From AP-16 sp963755055 (GTDB lineage Bacteria; Pseudomonadota; Alphaproteobacteria; Rhizobiales; Xanthobacteraceae), in the NCBI GenBank assembly GCA_963755055.1, contig CAVWIS010000041.1, forward strand, positions 195,861-259,860: DNA of 64,000 nucleotides. The letters run 5' to 3'. Made by a program: the position numbers and the translations under genes. The first letter of the stretch is position 1. The number at the start of each line of letters is the position of its first letter. Below are positions 1-7,949 of this stretch, one piece after another. The notes beneath the pieces are model-generated. The model did not search any database, was not told the origin of the DNA, and was given only the letters and a program-made list of their open reading frames with translations.

Positions 1-51
1 GATGCCGCGACCGCCGATGCGATGCGGCGGCTCGCGGCGGAAGGCCTGTAG
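1..51 (+). CDS. C-terminal end of an unidentified protein (truncated by window edge)
   Basis: An open frame enters from the left edge and stops at TAG (49-51). The last 16 residues read DAATADAMRRLAAEGL, an ordinary helical C-terminus. Nothing here identifies the family. The stop codon touches the first bases of the palindromic repeat that follows, so that repeat may serve as the 3' end of this gene. Confidence 0.45.
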   Translation, partial: DAATADAMRRLAAEGL

Positions 52-139
52 GATGGGTTGAGCCGAAGGCGAAACCCATCAGCCATGTCGCGGCAAACAG
101 CTGATGGGTTTCGCGCAAGCGCGCTCTACCCATCCTACG
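49..139. repeat. Dispersed palindromic intergenic repeat
   Basis: Two long complementary arms face each other. The left arm (49-82) carries TAGGATGGGTTGAG and GCGAAACCCATCAG; the right arm (101-137) carries CTGATGGGTTTCGC and CTACCCATCCTA. The whole unit can fold into one long hairpin. Elements of this design are, from memory, scattered through Bradyrhizobium/Rhodopseudomonas-type genomes between genes. It sits between a plus-strand gene end and a minus-strand gene end, where it could act as a bidirectional transcript end. Confidence 0.75.
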
Positions 140-140
140 A

Positions 141-455
141 TCAGGCGACGCCCTCGAGCAGGACCATCTTGAAGTCGGCCGCCGGCAACCTCTTCTCCCG
201 CGCCGCCTGGTAGGCGGCCGAGTGATAGAACTCGCGGGCGCGCGCCTTGCTGTCGAACTCGACGACGACGATGCGGTCCGCCGCCACCTCGCCTTCCAGG
301 CATTCCGGACGGACGCCGCCGACGATGTATCGGCCGCCCGCCGCGTGCACCGCCGGGGCGGACAGCGCGGTATACTGCTTGAAGCCGTCGGGGTCCCTGA
401 TGGTCATCTCGACGTAGATGTAGCCGCGTCCGGGTTTGTATGGTGCTTGCACCAT
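141..455 (-). CDS. DUF1330 family protein
   Basis: This 104-aa cytosolic protein has the DUF1330 pattern: an early YIYVEMTIRDP strand, an alanine/glycine centre (HAAGGRYIVGG), then VVVEFDSKARAREFYHS and a YQAAREKR helix near the end. DUF1330 proteins are small ferredoxin-like alpha/beta dimers related to the dimeric alpha-beta-barrel group, and no general reaction is established. The start at 455 is chosen because an AGGGAG ribosome-binding site lies just upstream. A longer in-frame extension to 614 has no homology-like content. It stands alone, facing away from the GNAT gene. Confidence 0.85.
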   Translation of the reverse strand: MVQAPYKPGRGYIYVEMTIRDPDGFKQYTALSAPAVHAAGGRYIVGGVRPECLEGEVAADRIVVVEFDSKARAREFYHSAAYQAAREKRLPAADFKMVLLEGVA

Positions 456-598
456 GGTGATCTCCCTGATGATGCGCGGGCGCTGCTTGCGTCCTTCGCC
501 GAAAACCTGCATCGGGATCGGCGGCGCGGCAATTACCCGGCGGGTAACGGGTATCCGGGCCGACGGCGTGGCGCCGTGTCTGTTCCGGGGCTGATCGG

Positions 599-1154
599 AT
601 GTCGCTTCACACAAAACGGCTCATCCTGCGCGAATGGCGCGACGAGGATCTCGAGCCGTTCGTGGCGCTGTCGGGCGATCCCGCGGTGATGCGATATCTG
701 CTGCCGCTCGACGGGCGGGCGGGATGCGCCGCCATGATGGAGCGGATCAGAGCGCATTTTGCCGCGCACGGCTTCGGTTTCTGGGCGGTCGAACTTTCGG
801 GCGAAGCCTCCTTCATCGGCGCCGTCGGGCTCGCCGTGGTCGGCTTCGACGCCCACTTCACCCCGGCTGTGGAGATCGGCTGGCGGCTCGCCCGCGAGCA
901 TTGGGGCAGGGGCCTCGCGACCGAGGCGGCTTCCGCCGCGCTCGACTTCGGGTTCGGCGAGCTGCGCCGCGACGAGATCGTGGCATTCACGGTTCCGGCC
1001 AATCGGTCGTCACGCCGGGTCATGGAGCGGCTGGGAATGACGCGCGCCGCGAACGACGACTTCGACCATCCCCGGATGCTCGGAGCATCATCCGCTGCGC
1101 CGGCACGTTCTCTATCGGATCAGACGGGAGGACTTCCGTGCCGCGTCGAGGTGA
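599..1154 (+). CDS. GNAT N-acetyltransferase (RimJ/RimL type), frameshifted near the end
   Basis: The protein opens with the classic RimJ/RimL start LHTKRLILREWRDED and has the acetyl-CoA loop region EHWGRGLATEAASAALDFGF at about residues 100-119, then VPANRSSRRVMERLGM. Members acetylate N-termini or small amines using acetyl-CoA. After HPRM the frame is lost at about 1077-1082. Dropping one base restores EHHPLRRHVLYRIRREDF and a TGA stop at 1152-1154, which is how family members usually end. Without that correction the frame runs on to 1663 across a gene on the other strand. The span is 556 bases, as expected for a single +1 error. Confidence 0.8.
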
Positions 1155-1168
1155 CGCGCGGCGATCGC

Positions 1169-1540
1169 TCACCGATCCTCCCGCGGCTGCATCAGCTCGA
1201 TCCGGTTGCCGAACGGGTCGGCGGTGAAGAACCGGTCGTAGCCGGGCAGCAGTTCGTCGTCGATCACCGGGTAGTTTTCTGCGCGCAGCCGTTCGGCGAT
1301 CGCCGGCAGATCGTCGACCAGGAAGGCCGGGTGGGCCTTGCGCGCCGGCGAAAAATCCTTGTCGACGCCCAGATGGATCTGCAGCCGGCCTTCGCCGAAC
1401 CAGGCTCCCCCGCGGCCGACGAGGCTTGCGGGCTTCTGCAGCTCCGGAATGCCGAGCAGGCGTCCATAGAAATCGCGCGCCCGGCTTTCCTCGCCGGCCG
1501 GCATGGCCAGTTGGACATGATCGATCGCCAGGATTTTCAT
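1169..1540 (-). CDS. VOC (glyoxalase/bleomycin-resistance fold) family protein
   Basis: A single vicinal-oxygen-chelate module of 123 aa. It begins MKILAIDHVQLAMPAG, the usual first beta strand with a metal-ligand His, and ends FFTADPFGNRIELMQP, where the Glu is the last metal ligand. VOC proteins act as dimers on very diverse substrates, so the reaction cannot be named. The start at 1540 fits the conserved N-terminus and a G-rich ribosome-binding site. It converges on the GNAT gene with only 14 bases between their ends. Confidence 0.85.
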   Translation of the reverse strand: MKILAIDHVQLAMPAGEESRARDFYGRLLGIPELQKPASLVGRGGAWFGEGRLQIHLGVDKDFSPARKAHPAFLVDDLPAIAERLRAENYPVIDDELLPGYDRFFTADPFGNRIELMQPREDR

Positions 1541-1698
1541 CGATCCCCCCGCCCTGTGCTGCCTCGTTCGGTCCGCATCATAGAGCATCGCCCGGCGTCC
1601 GAAACCTGGCAGGCCCGAGGCCCGATCGTCCAACGCTTGACGACGAGACTTGCGCGACCATGATCGCTGCCTGCGTCCTCACAAGTGTCGGGAGAGGC

Positions 1699-2256
1699 AT
1701 GATGTGGCGTTCGATCGTCGGGCTTCTGGTCGCGACGTGCTGGGTGGGCGGTGCCATGGCGCAGGAGATTTCGGCCAAGGCGCAGGAAGCCGATGCGCTC
1801 GCCTCCCAGGGAAAATTCGTCGAGGCGATCGCTGCCTTCGACGAGGCGGCCGGGGCGCTGTGGGAGCGGGCGCCGCTCGCGATGCGGCGCGCGCTGTGGG
1901 TCGCCGAGGAGCCGAACGGCTTCGGCGCCTACAACCCGCGGGACGGCAACGTCTTTGCGGCGGGCGCCGCGATGATCGCCTATGCGGAGCCGGTCGGCTT
2001 CGGTTGGCGGCGATCCGGCGATCGCTGGCACACCGACCTTGCGATCGATCTGGTCATCCGTGCCAAGGACGGAACCGAGCTGCTGCGCAAGCTGGACTTC
2101 CAGCATCTGCAGGTCGCCAGCCGGGTGCGCAACCGGGAGTTCATGACGCATTTCACCTATACGTTCACCGGACTTCCCGCGGGCGAGTATCTGGTCGACA
2201 CCACGCTGCGCGACAAGGTGACGGGAAAGAGCGGAACGTTCTCGCTCCCTTCGTGA
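1699..2256 (+). CDS. Secreted protein of unknown function
   Basis: A 185-aa protein with an N-terminal signal peptide: a short basic start, the hydrophobic stretch IVGLLVATCWVGG and an AMA-Q cleavage site. The mature part begins with a helical segment (KAQEADALASQGKFVEAIAAF), which resembles one TPR-like hairpin. It continues with a beta-rich domain containing HTDLAIDLVIRAKDG and FTGLPAGEYLVDTTLRDK, reminiscent of bacterial beta-sandwich domains. The start was chosen at the first of two adjacent ATGs behind GGAGAGG. I do not recognise the family. It probably acts in the periplasm. Confidence 0.75.
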   Translation: MMWRSIVGLLVATCWVGGAMAQEISAKAQEADALASQGKFVEAIAAFDEAAGALWERAPLAMRRALWVAEEPNGFGAYNPRDGNVFAAGAAMIAYAEPVGFGWRRSGDRWHTDLAIDLVIRAKDGTELLRKLDFQHLQVASRVRNREFMTHFTYTFTGLPAGEYLVDTTLRDKVTGKSGTFSLPS

Positions 2257-2273
2257 TCCGCTGAGCGACGCGG

Positions 2274-2435
2274 TCACGGCTCCTGTCGCGTCGACCGTTG
2301 CCGCAGCGATCGGGCGATCTCGCTCAGGCGCAGCTCGAGCTCGCGCGGATCGACGCCGTCAGCGTCCATGACGGCGCGGATCACCGGATCCGACAGTGCG
2401 TCTTGCAAGGTGAGCTCGTGCCTGCAGTGCATCAT
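2274..2435 (-). CDS. Small conserved protein translationally coupled to the azoreductase gene
   Basis: A 53-aa acidic, helical protein starting MMHCRHELTLQDALSDP and containing DADGVDPRELELRL. Similar tiny proteins are, from memory, common in Bradyrhizobium-like genomes but have no assigned role. It has a strong GGAGGA ribosome-binding site, and its ATG overlaps the TGA of the upstream azoreductase gene (ATGA at 2432-2435). The two are therefore probably made from one message by coupled translation. Confidence 0.65.
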   Translation of the reverse strand: MMHCRHELTLQDALSDPVIRAVMDADGVDPRELELRLSEIARSLRQRSTRQEP

Positions 2436-3085
2436 GGCGCTCCTCCGTGCGGCCAGTGGGCCCGCAACGGCCGTGATCGGGCGGTGGCCGCGCCGAGCGG
2501 CGTCCATTGCGGATATGCGGGGGCATGATGCCACCCGGCGCTGGCCTGACGGCGGGATCGGCTTGCGAGATCCGGCCCGATAGCCTCGGGACCGTCGATG
2601 ATCTCGGCCATCCCGGACCTGGTTCCCTCGACCTCGACCGTCTCGATATCGGCGATGCCGAGGAATCCCAGCATGTGGCGCAGATAGGGCGCCGGAAGCG
2701 GCCCCGTCGGGGCGCCGCCCTTTACCTGGACGATGATCGCCTTGCGGCCGGTCAACAGGCCCTGCGGCCGTCCATCCTCGTAGCGAAAAGTGCGGCCGCG
2801 CCGCATCACGTGGTCGATCCAAGCCTTGAGCGTCGCCGGCATGGAAAAATTGATCATCGGGACGGCGATCACCAGGATATCGGCGGCGATCAGCTCGTCG
2901 ATCAGGGCATCGGTTCCCTCGGCGACGTCGTGGTCGCCGTGCGCCGGATCCTGCGCAAGATCGCGGACCGCGACACTGGCCCCGGGATGCTTGTCTTCCA
3001 GCTCCCGGAGGACGCGTCCGCCTGCCGCCATGGAGCCGAACGCGTCTCCCGGCGGGCCCGATGTCAGGAAGAGGATATTGGTCAT
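2432..3085 (-). CDS. azoR: FMN-dependent NADH:quinone oxidoreductase / azoreductase
   Basis: A flavodoxin-like-fold protein of 217 aa. It begins MTNILFLTSGPPGDAFGSM, where the FMN phosphate loop is expected. Later segments include the AzoR hallmarks VPMINFSMPATLKAWIDHV and ADIETVEVEG. AzoR enzymes use FMN to reduce quinones and azo compounds by two electrons with NADH and protect against electrophile stress. The start at 3085 follows an AGGGAG site. The gene is divergent from a TetR gene across a 143-bp region with two identical operator-like sequences, so repression by that TetR is likely. The last 35 residues are less typical, but the ATGA overlap with the next gene argues against a frameshift. 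Confidence 0.88.
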   Translation of the reverse strand: MTNILFLTSGPPGDAFGSMAAGGRVLRELEDKHPGASVAVRDLAQDPAHGDHDVAEGTDALIDELIAADILVIAVPMINFSMPATLKAWIDHVMRRGRTFRYEDGRPQGLLTGRKAIIVQVKGGAPTGPLPAPYLRHMLGFLGIADIETVEVEGTRSGMAEIIDGPEAIGPDLASRSRRQASAGWHHAPAYPQWTPLGAATARSRPLRAHWPHGGAP

Positions 3086-3152
3086 CGAGATGCTCCCTCT
3101 GTGCGGTCCAGCCATTTGCGACAAACCGGGTGACTGGGCCGTTCACTTGTGG

Positions 3153-3195
3153 TACTGACCGGTAACACTACATAAACGATACTGACCGGTAACAC
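3153..3195. promoter_or_regulatory. Duplicated TetR-type operator between azoR and the tetR gene
   Basis: The 16-base sequence TACTGACCGGTAACAC occurs twice in direct orientation, at 3153-3168 and 3180-3195, with start points 27 bases apart. Each copy has the palindromic core ACCGGT. They lie in the space shared by the divergent azoR and tetR genes, and the second copy is 34 bases before the tetR start. By position and symmetry these are probably the binding sites through which the TetR protein controls itself and azoR. Confidence 0.75.
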
Positions 3196-3228
3196 CCGTG
3201 TCAAGGGGCTAACGACCAGGGGCTGACC

Positions 3229-3831
3229 ATGCATCCGGAACATCCGACGGCGGAGCCCGATACCGTCCGGCGTCCTCCGCCGCGCGAGCGCATCCTTCAG
3301 GTCGCCAGCGACCTGTTCTATCGGCACGGCATCCGCGCGGTCGGCGTCGAGGCGATCGCGGATGCGGCCGGCACCAACAAGATGACGCTCTATCGGCACT
3401 TCCCGTCGAAGGACGAGCTGGTGGCGGAGTATCTGCGGAGGCTCGCTACGCAGGTCGGCGGCCTGTGGGATCGGCTGGAGGCAGCGCATCCGGGCGATCC
3501 CCGGGCGCAGCTGCACGGCTGGGTCGCCGCGATGGGCGAGCATCTCGCCAATCCCGATCGGCGCGGCTGCGGTTTCTGCAACGCCGCGGTCGAGCTGCCC
3601 GAGCAGCAGCATCCGGCGCGCCGCGTCATCGAGGACTTCAAGGCCGCGCAACGCGAGCAGTTGACCGCGCTGTGCCGGGCCGCCGGCTGCCGCCAGCCCG
3701 AGATGCTGGCCGACGAGCTGTTTCTGCTGCTGGAAGGCGCGCGCGTCAGCCTGCAGAGCACCCGGGCCACCGATCTTGCGGCGCGCTTCGGCCGCATGGG
3801 CGAGGCCATGATCGCGGCCCGCACCGCCTGA
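3229..3831 (+). CDS. TetR family transcriptional regulator
   Basis: A 200-aa regulator with a TetR N-terminal helix-turn-helix domain at about residues 19-65. The recognisable parts are RILQVASDLFYRHGIRAVGV, then AIADAAGTNKMTLYRHFPSK and DELVAEYL. The C-terminal ligand domain has a Cys pair (RGCGFCNAAVELP), a feature seen in several TetR regulators of azoreductase and quinone-stress genes. It faces azoR across a duplicated operator, so it most likely represses azoR and itself until an electrophile or quinone releases it. The inducer is unknown. Confidence 0.88.
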   Translation: MHPEHPTAEPDTVRRPPPRERILQVASDLFYRHGIRAVGVEAIADAAGTNKMTLYRHFPSKDELVAEYLRRLATQVGGLWDRLEAAHPGDPRAQLHGWVAAMGEHLANPDRRGCGFCNAAVELPEQQHPARRVIEDFKAAQREQLTALCRAAGCRQPEMLADELFLLLEGARVSLQSTRATDLAARFGRMGEAMIAARTA

Positions 3832-3893
3832 GCCGACTTTCAATCCGCGCCGAGGCCCACTAAGGTTGCCGGGGGCAAGGACCGGAGGCGGCT

Positions 3894-4145
3894 ATGGGGC
3901 GGCGACCGTTGACGATGCTCGGTGTCGGACTGCTGTTCGTGTGCTGCGTGGGCCCGATGGGGATCCGGGCCAACGACACCGGCGGCATCATTCCGTGGTC
4001 TCCCGACAATCAGCGCGATGCCCGTGCGATCGCATCGGAGCTTTGCGCCCGCTACAACAAGTATGCGCGCATCACCAGCGTGCACGCGCAGCCGGGCGAC
4101 TATATCGGCTTCCGCTGCGTGTGGTCGCCGCACGCGCGGCCGTGA
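3894..4145 (+). CDS. Small secreted protein of unknown function
   Basis: An 83-aa protein with a signal peptide: MGRRPLTMLGVGLLFVCCVG followed by PMGIRA. The mature part is short and distinctive: NDTGGIIPWSPDNQRDA, then a Cys (SELCARYNKYARITSVHAQ) and a second Cys near the end (FRCVWSP), which could form one disulfide. I recall similar periplasmic proteins in Bradyrhizobium-type genomes without known function. The start follows a GGAGG ribosome-binding site. Confidence 0.72.
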   Translation: MGRRPLTMLGVGLLFVCCVGPMGIRANDTGGIIPWSPDNQRDARAIASELCARYNKYARITSVHAQPGDYIGFRCVWSPHARP

Positions 4146-4176
4146 CTCCGATTGCATCGGGACCGGCGCGGCCTTC

Positions 4177-5274
4177 TCACTCCGCCGGGACCATCGTCCT
4201 TTCTCCTGGACCTTGCCGGTCCTCGTCTGCCGGCGCTACTGTCGCGAGACTGACAGCCGGCACGATCTCGACGGCGATTCCCGCGGTGCGGCATGCGGCA
4301 AGCTCGATGCGCGCACCGGCCGGATCGCCGGCAAGCCGCACCACGCGCCTCCCGGCTTTGGCGAAGGTGAGCGTCAGTGCGGTGATCTCGCCCGCCGATG
4401 CGGCAGGCCTCAGCATCATCTTCCTGGCTTCACGGCGCGCCAGATCGAGAATGTCGGGGGCTACATGATGGTCGATCAGGATCACGTCGGCGGATTGCAG
4501 CATGCGCAGTGCGCGGAGCGTGAGCAGATCGGGATCGCGCGCGGCGGCGTCGACCAGCACGACGGAGCCCGCCCGGATGTCGTTCGCCTCGTCCCGTGCC
4601 TTCGCAATCAGGCCCTCGAGCTCGGCATCGCCGGGCCGATCGTCGGGGCGCGCCAGCGCCCGGTCGACGAATTTCTCCCAGAAGCGCCGGCGGCCCGCGG
4701 CCGCAAGCCCGAATGATTGGAGACGCGGCCGCAGTGCCCGCGCCGCGTCGGCCCAGCCGGCAAAGCCTCGCGGGATCAGCCGCTCCAGCCGCGCGCGAAC
4801 CGCCTGCGCGAAGATCGGCGCCGCCCCGTCGGTCGAGATGCCGACCACCAGCGGCGAGCGGTTGACGATCGCCCCGAAGGTGAAGTCCGACAGTTGCGGC
4901 TTGTCGACGACGCTGACGGGGATCCCCGCGCGCCGCATGGTGGCGGCAAAGCGCGCCGCCTCCGCCTCGTCCGCGATGGCGCCGATCGCCAGCGCCGCGC
5001 CGGGCCAATCGGCCGGCTCCAGACCTCGCCGGTGAATGGTGACGGCGCCGCCGGGCGGATCGGCGGCGAGCGCCAGGAGCTCCGCCGAGGCGTCTTCCGC
5101 GTGGACATCCACGCGCGCGCCCGCCGCCGACATAAGCTCGGCCTTCCAGGCTGCGGCCGCGCCACCGCCGACGACGAGGGCCCGGCGGCCGGCCAGCGAC
5201 AGAAACACCGGCAGGCGCGCCAGCGGTGCCATGCGGGGCGCGGCCGACTCAAGGACGAACGGGGACGCTCTCAT
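4177..5274 (-). CDS. cysG: Siroheme-synthase-like protein (CysG) with degenerate methyltransferase half
   Basis: The N-terminal two thirds match the precorrin-2 dehydrogenase/ferrochelatase part of CysG. They have the NAD-binding VVGGGAAAAWKAELM (about residues 34-48), VSVVDKPQLSDFTFGAIVNR and RSPLVVGISTDGAAPIFAQ. This half oxidises precorrin-2 and inserts iron to make siroheme. The C-terminal third begins like a uroporphyrinogen-III methyltransferase (VVLVDAAARDPDLLTLRALR, ADVILIDHHV), but the usual GGDP..FGRGGEE loop is replaced by LAGDPAGARIE. The protein stops at 365 aa, well short of the usual 450-plus. It overlaps the end of nasA by 26 bases, so it belongs to the nitrate operon. Whether the methyltransferase half works is doubtful. 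Confidence 0.82.
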   Translation of the reverse strand: MRASPFVLESAAPRMAPLARLPVFLSLAGRRALVVGGGAAAAWKAELMSAAGARVDVHAEDASAELLALAADPPGGAVTIHRRGLEPADWPGAALAIGAIADEAEAARFAATMRRAGIPVSVVDKPQLSDFTFGAIVNRSPLVVGISTDGAAPIFAQAVRARLERLIPRGFAGWADAARALRPRLQSFGLAAAGRRRFWEKFVDRALARPDDRPGDAELEGLIAKARDEANDIRAGSVVLVDAAARDPDLLTLRALRMLQSADVILIDHHVAPDILDLARREARKMMLRPAASAGEITALTLTFAKAGRRVVRLAGDPAGARIELAACRTAGIAVEIVPAVSLATVAPADEDRQGPGERTMVPAE

Positions 5275-7939
5275 GGGTCACGATCCTCTTGAGCTCGGGA
5301 AGGCACGAGCCGCAATTGGTACCGGCCCGCAGGATGCGGCCGATATCGGAGACGTTGTGCGCAGCCCCCGACGAGATCGCGACCCGGATGGTTTCCAGCC
5401 CGACGCCGAAGCAGGCGCAGATCAGCGGTCCGCTTTCGCTGAGGCCGTCGAGCGATTGGCCGGACAGCAATAGCCGCCGTGCCATGTCGCCGATGATTTC
5501 TGCTGCGAACAGCGCCTTGACGGCGTCCCATTCGGGCACCGCCTCCGGCGGGCCGACGAACAGGCAGAAGTCGAGCTTGCGGCCGACGAATGCCGCCATC
5601 CGATAGATCCCGCGCGGCGCGTCGAGATATTCGGCAAGCTCGGCATCGGGTGCGACCATCGGTTGCGGGCGACCGCGCCACATCACCGGGTCGTCGTTGG
5701 TGGCGAAGCGGAATCCGGTGGCGCCGGCGACCGCCACCTGGGCCGCCCAGACGCTGCCGGGGAGCGTGATCGGACGGCGCGACAAGGCAAAGCCGCGGAA
5801 CCGGAACTCCACCGGCTCGATCGATGCCGCGGTCGCCTTGAGCTCGGGCTGGCCGGAAAACGGATCGGTCGCCGGGGCGACGAGGTCGCCGATCGGCCCC
5901 GCCGAGGCCGTTTCGGCGCTCCAATGGATCGGCGCGAACAGTGAGCCGCGCCGCTGGCCGGCATCGACGGCGACCTTCAGCACGCAGCTGCCATGGCGGG
6001 TGCGCACGCGGGCAAAGCCGTCGTCGACGAGCCCCGCCGCGGCCGCATCCAGCGGGTGGATGTCGACGAAAGGCTCCGGGTGATGGGCGCCGAGTCTCGG
6101 GCTCGCGCCGCTGCGCGTCATCGTATGCCATTGGTCGCGCACCCGGCCGCTGTTGAGCCGGAACGGAAATTCCCGCGAGGTGGCGGCGCTGAGCGCCGGC
6201 GGCTCCGGGGCGATGAACCGCGCCCGGCGGTCCGGGGTGAAGAATCCGCCGGTGGCGAAAAAACGCGTGTCGCGGCGCCCGGCGCTGGCGCGCACCGGCC
6301 ATTGCACGGGCTCGAGCGCCTCGTACTGCCGGTCCGACAGGAGCGACAGGCCGCCGATGTCGAAGTCGCGCGCGCCGTTGTTCTCGAAGCTCGACAGCGC
6401 GGCGTGCTCGCGGAAAATGTCGGCGGCGGATCGATAGGCGAACGCCCGGCCGAAACCCATCGCGCGGGCAACCTCGCTGACGATCCACCAGTCGGGCCTG
6501 GCCTCGCCCGGCGCGGCGAGAAACTTGCGCTGGCGCGAGATGCGGCGCTCCGAGTTGGTGACGGTCCCGTCCTTCTCGCCCCAGGCGGCGGCGGGGAGCA
6601 GGATCTGCGCCCCGGCATTCACCGTATCGTTCGACAGCACGTTCTCCGACACGACGAAGAGCTCGAGCTTCCGCATCGCCTCGCGCATCGCGCCGGCCCG
6701 CGGCAGCGACACGCCCGGATTGGTCGCCATCACCCAGAGCGCCTTGATGGTCCCGCGCTCGATGGCCTCGAACATCTCGACCGCCTTCAGTCCCTCGCCG
6801 GTCGTCATGCGGGGGGCGCGCCAGAACCGCCCGACCCGGTCGATCTCGCGCGGCGAGAATCCCATATGGGCGGCGAGCTGGTTGGCGAGGCCGCCGACCT
6901 CGCGCCCGCCCATCGCGTTGGGCTGGCCGGTCAGCGAGAACGGCCCCATGCCGGGCCTGCCGATGCGCCCGGTGGCGAGATGGCAATTGATGATGGCATT
7001 GACCTTGTCGGTGCCCTGCGCCGACTGGTTGACGCCTTGCGAGAAGCAGGTGACCACGCGAGGCGTGGTGCGGAACAGATCGAAGAAGGTGGCGACGTTG
7101 CCGGCATCGAGGCCGGTCGCCGCCGCGGTCGCGGCGACGTCGGGCGCGATCTCCCGCGCCCGCGCCACGGCCGCATCGAAGCCCTGCGTGTGATCGTCGA
7201 TGTAGCGTCGGTCGAGCGTGCCGTTGCGCACGAGGTCGGTCAGCAGCCCGCAGAACAGCGCGGTATCGGTTCCCGGAGCAAGGCCGAGAAAGAGATCCGC
7301 CTCGTCGCCGGTCGGGGTGCGGCGGGGATCGATGGTGACGATCGCGGCGCCGCGCTCGCGCTTGTTCTTCACCATGCGCTGGAACAGCACGGGATGGCAC
7401 CAGGCGGTATTGGAGCCCACGAGCACGATCAGGTCGGCCTTGTCGATGTCCGCATAGGAGCCCGGAACGGTATCCGCCCCGAAGGCGCGCCGATGCCCGG
7501 CAACCGAGGAGGCCATGCACAGCCGCGAATTGGTGTCGACATTGGCCGAGCCGACAAAACCCTTCATCAGCTTGTTGGCGACGTAATAGTCCTCGGTGAG
7601 CAGCTGGCCCGACAGATAGAAGGCGACTGCGTCCGGTCCGTCGCGCTCGATGACGCGGCCGAATCCCTCGGCGACCGCCGCGACGGCGACCGGCCAGGCG
7701 ACGCGGTCGAGCCTGCCGTCGGGTCCGCGCAGCATCGGATGCAGGAGGCGCCGGTCGGTGCCGAGCGTCTCGCCGAGCGCCGAGCCCTTCGAGCAGATGC
7801 GCCCCAGATTGGCCGGATGGTCGGGATCGCCGGTCACCTTCACGCCGCCGTCGTCGGCGCGCACCATCAGCCCGCAGCCGACCCCGCAATAGGGGCAGGT
7901 AGTGCGGACGGCGGGCGGGGACGGGGAGGGCGCGTTCAT
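5249..7939 (-). CDS. nasA: Assimilatory nitrate reductase catalytic subunit
   Basis: An intact 896-aa molybdopterin oxidoreductase. Residues 15-49 hold the [4Fe-4S] cysteines (CPYCGVGC then RICSKG). The middle has Mo-bis-MGD segments such as VDTNSRLCMASSVAG and LIVLVGSNTAWCHPVLFQR. The C-terminus carries a BFD-like [2Fe-2S] domain with CACFGVG and GTNCGSCLPELK, typical of NAD(P)H-linked NasA/NarB types. It reduces nitrate to nitrite in the cytoplasm. It lies between an FAD oxidoreductase gene (10 bases upstream, the likely electron donor) and the siroheme gene (overlapping downstream), within an operon that starts with the nitrate transporter. Confidence 0.95.
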   Translation of the reverse strand: MNAPSPSPPAVRTTCPYCGVGCGLMVRADDGGVKVTGDPDHPANLGRICSKGSALGETLGTDRRLLHPMLRGPDGRLDRVAWPVAVAAVAEGFGRVIERDGPDAVAFYLSGQLLTEDYYVANKLMKGFVGSANVDTNSRLCMASSVAGHRRAFGADTVPGSYADIDKADLIVLVGSNTAWCHPVLFQRMVKNKRERGAAIVTIDPRRTPTGDEADLFLGLAPGTDTALFCGLLTDLVRNGTLDRRYIDDHTQGFDAAVARAREIAPDVAATAAATGLDAGNVATFFDLFRTTPRVVTCFSQGVNQSAQGTDKVNAIINCHLATGRIGRPGMGPFSLTGQPNAMGGREVGGLANQLAAHMGFSPREIDRVGRFWRAPRMTTGEGLKAVEMFEAIERGTIKALWVMATNPGVSLPRAGAMREAMRKLELFVVSENVLSNDTVNAGAQILLPAAAWGEKDGTVTNSERRISRQRKFLAAPGEARPDWWIVSEVARAMGFGRAFAYRSAADIFREHAALSSFENNGARDFDIGGLSLLSDRQYEALEPVQWPVRASAGRRDTRFFATGGFFTPDRRARFIAPEPPALSAATSREFPFRLNSGRVRDQWHTMTRSGASPRLGAHHPEPFVDIHPLDAAAAGLVDDGFARVRTRHGSCVLKVAVDAGQRRGSLFAPIHWSAETASAGPIGDLVAPATDPFSGQPELKATAASIEPVEFRFRGFALSRRPITLPGSVWAAQVAVAGATGFRFATNDDPVMWRGRPQPMVAPDAELAEYLDAPRGIYRMAAFVGRKLDFCLFVGPPEAVPEWDAVKALFAAEIIGDMARRLLLSGQSLDGLSESGPLICACFGVGLETIRVAISSGAAHNVSDIGRILRAGTNCGSCLPELKRIVTHESVPVRP

Positions 7940-7949
7940 CGAGGCGACC

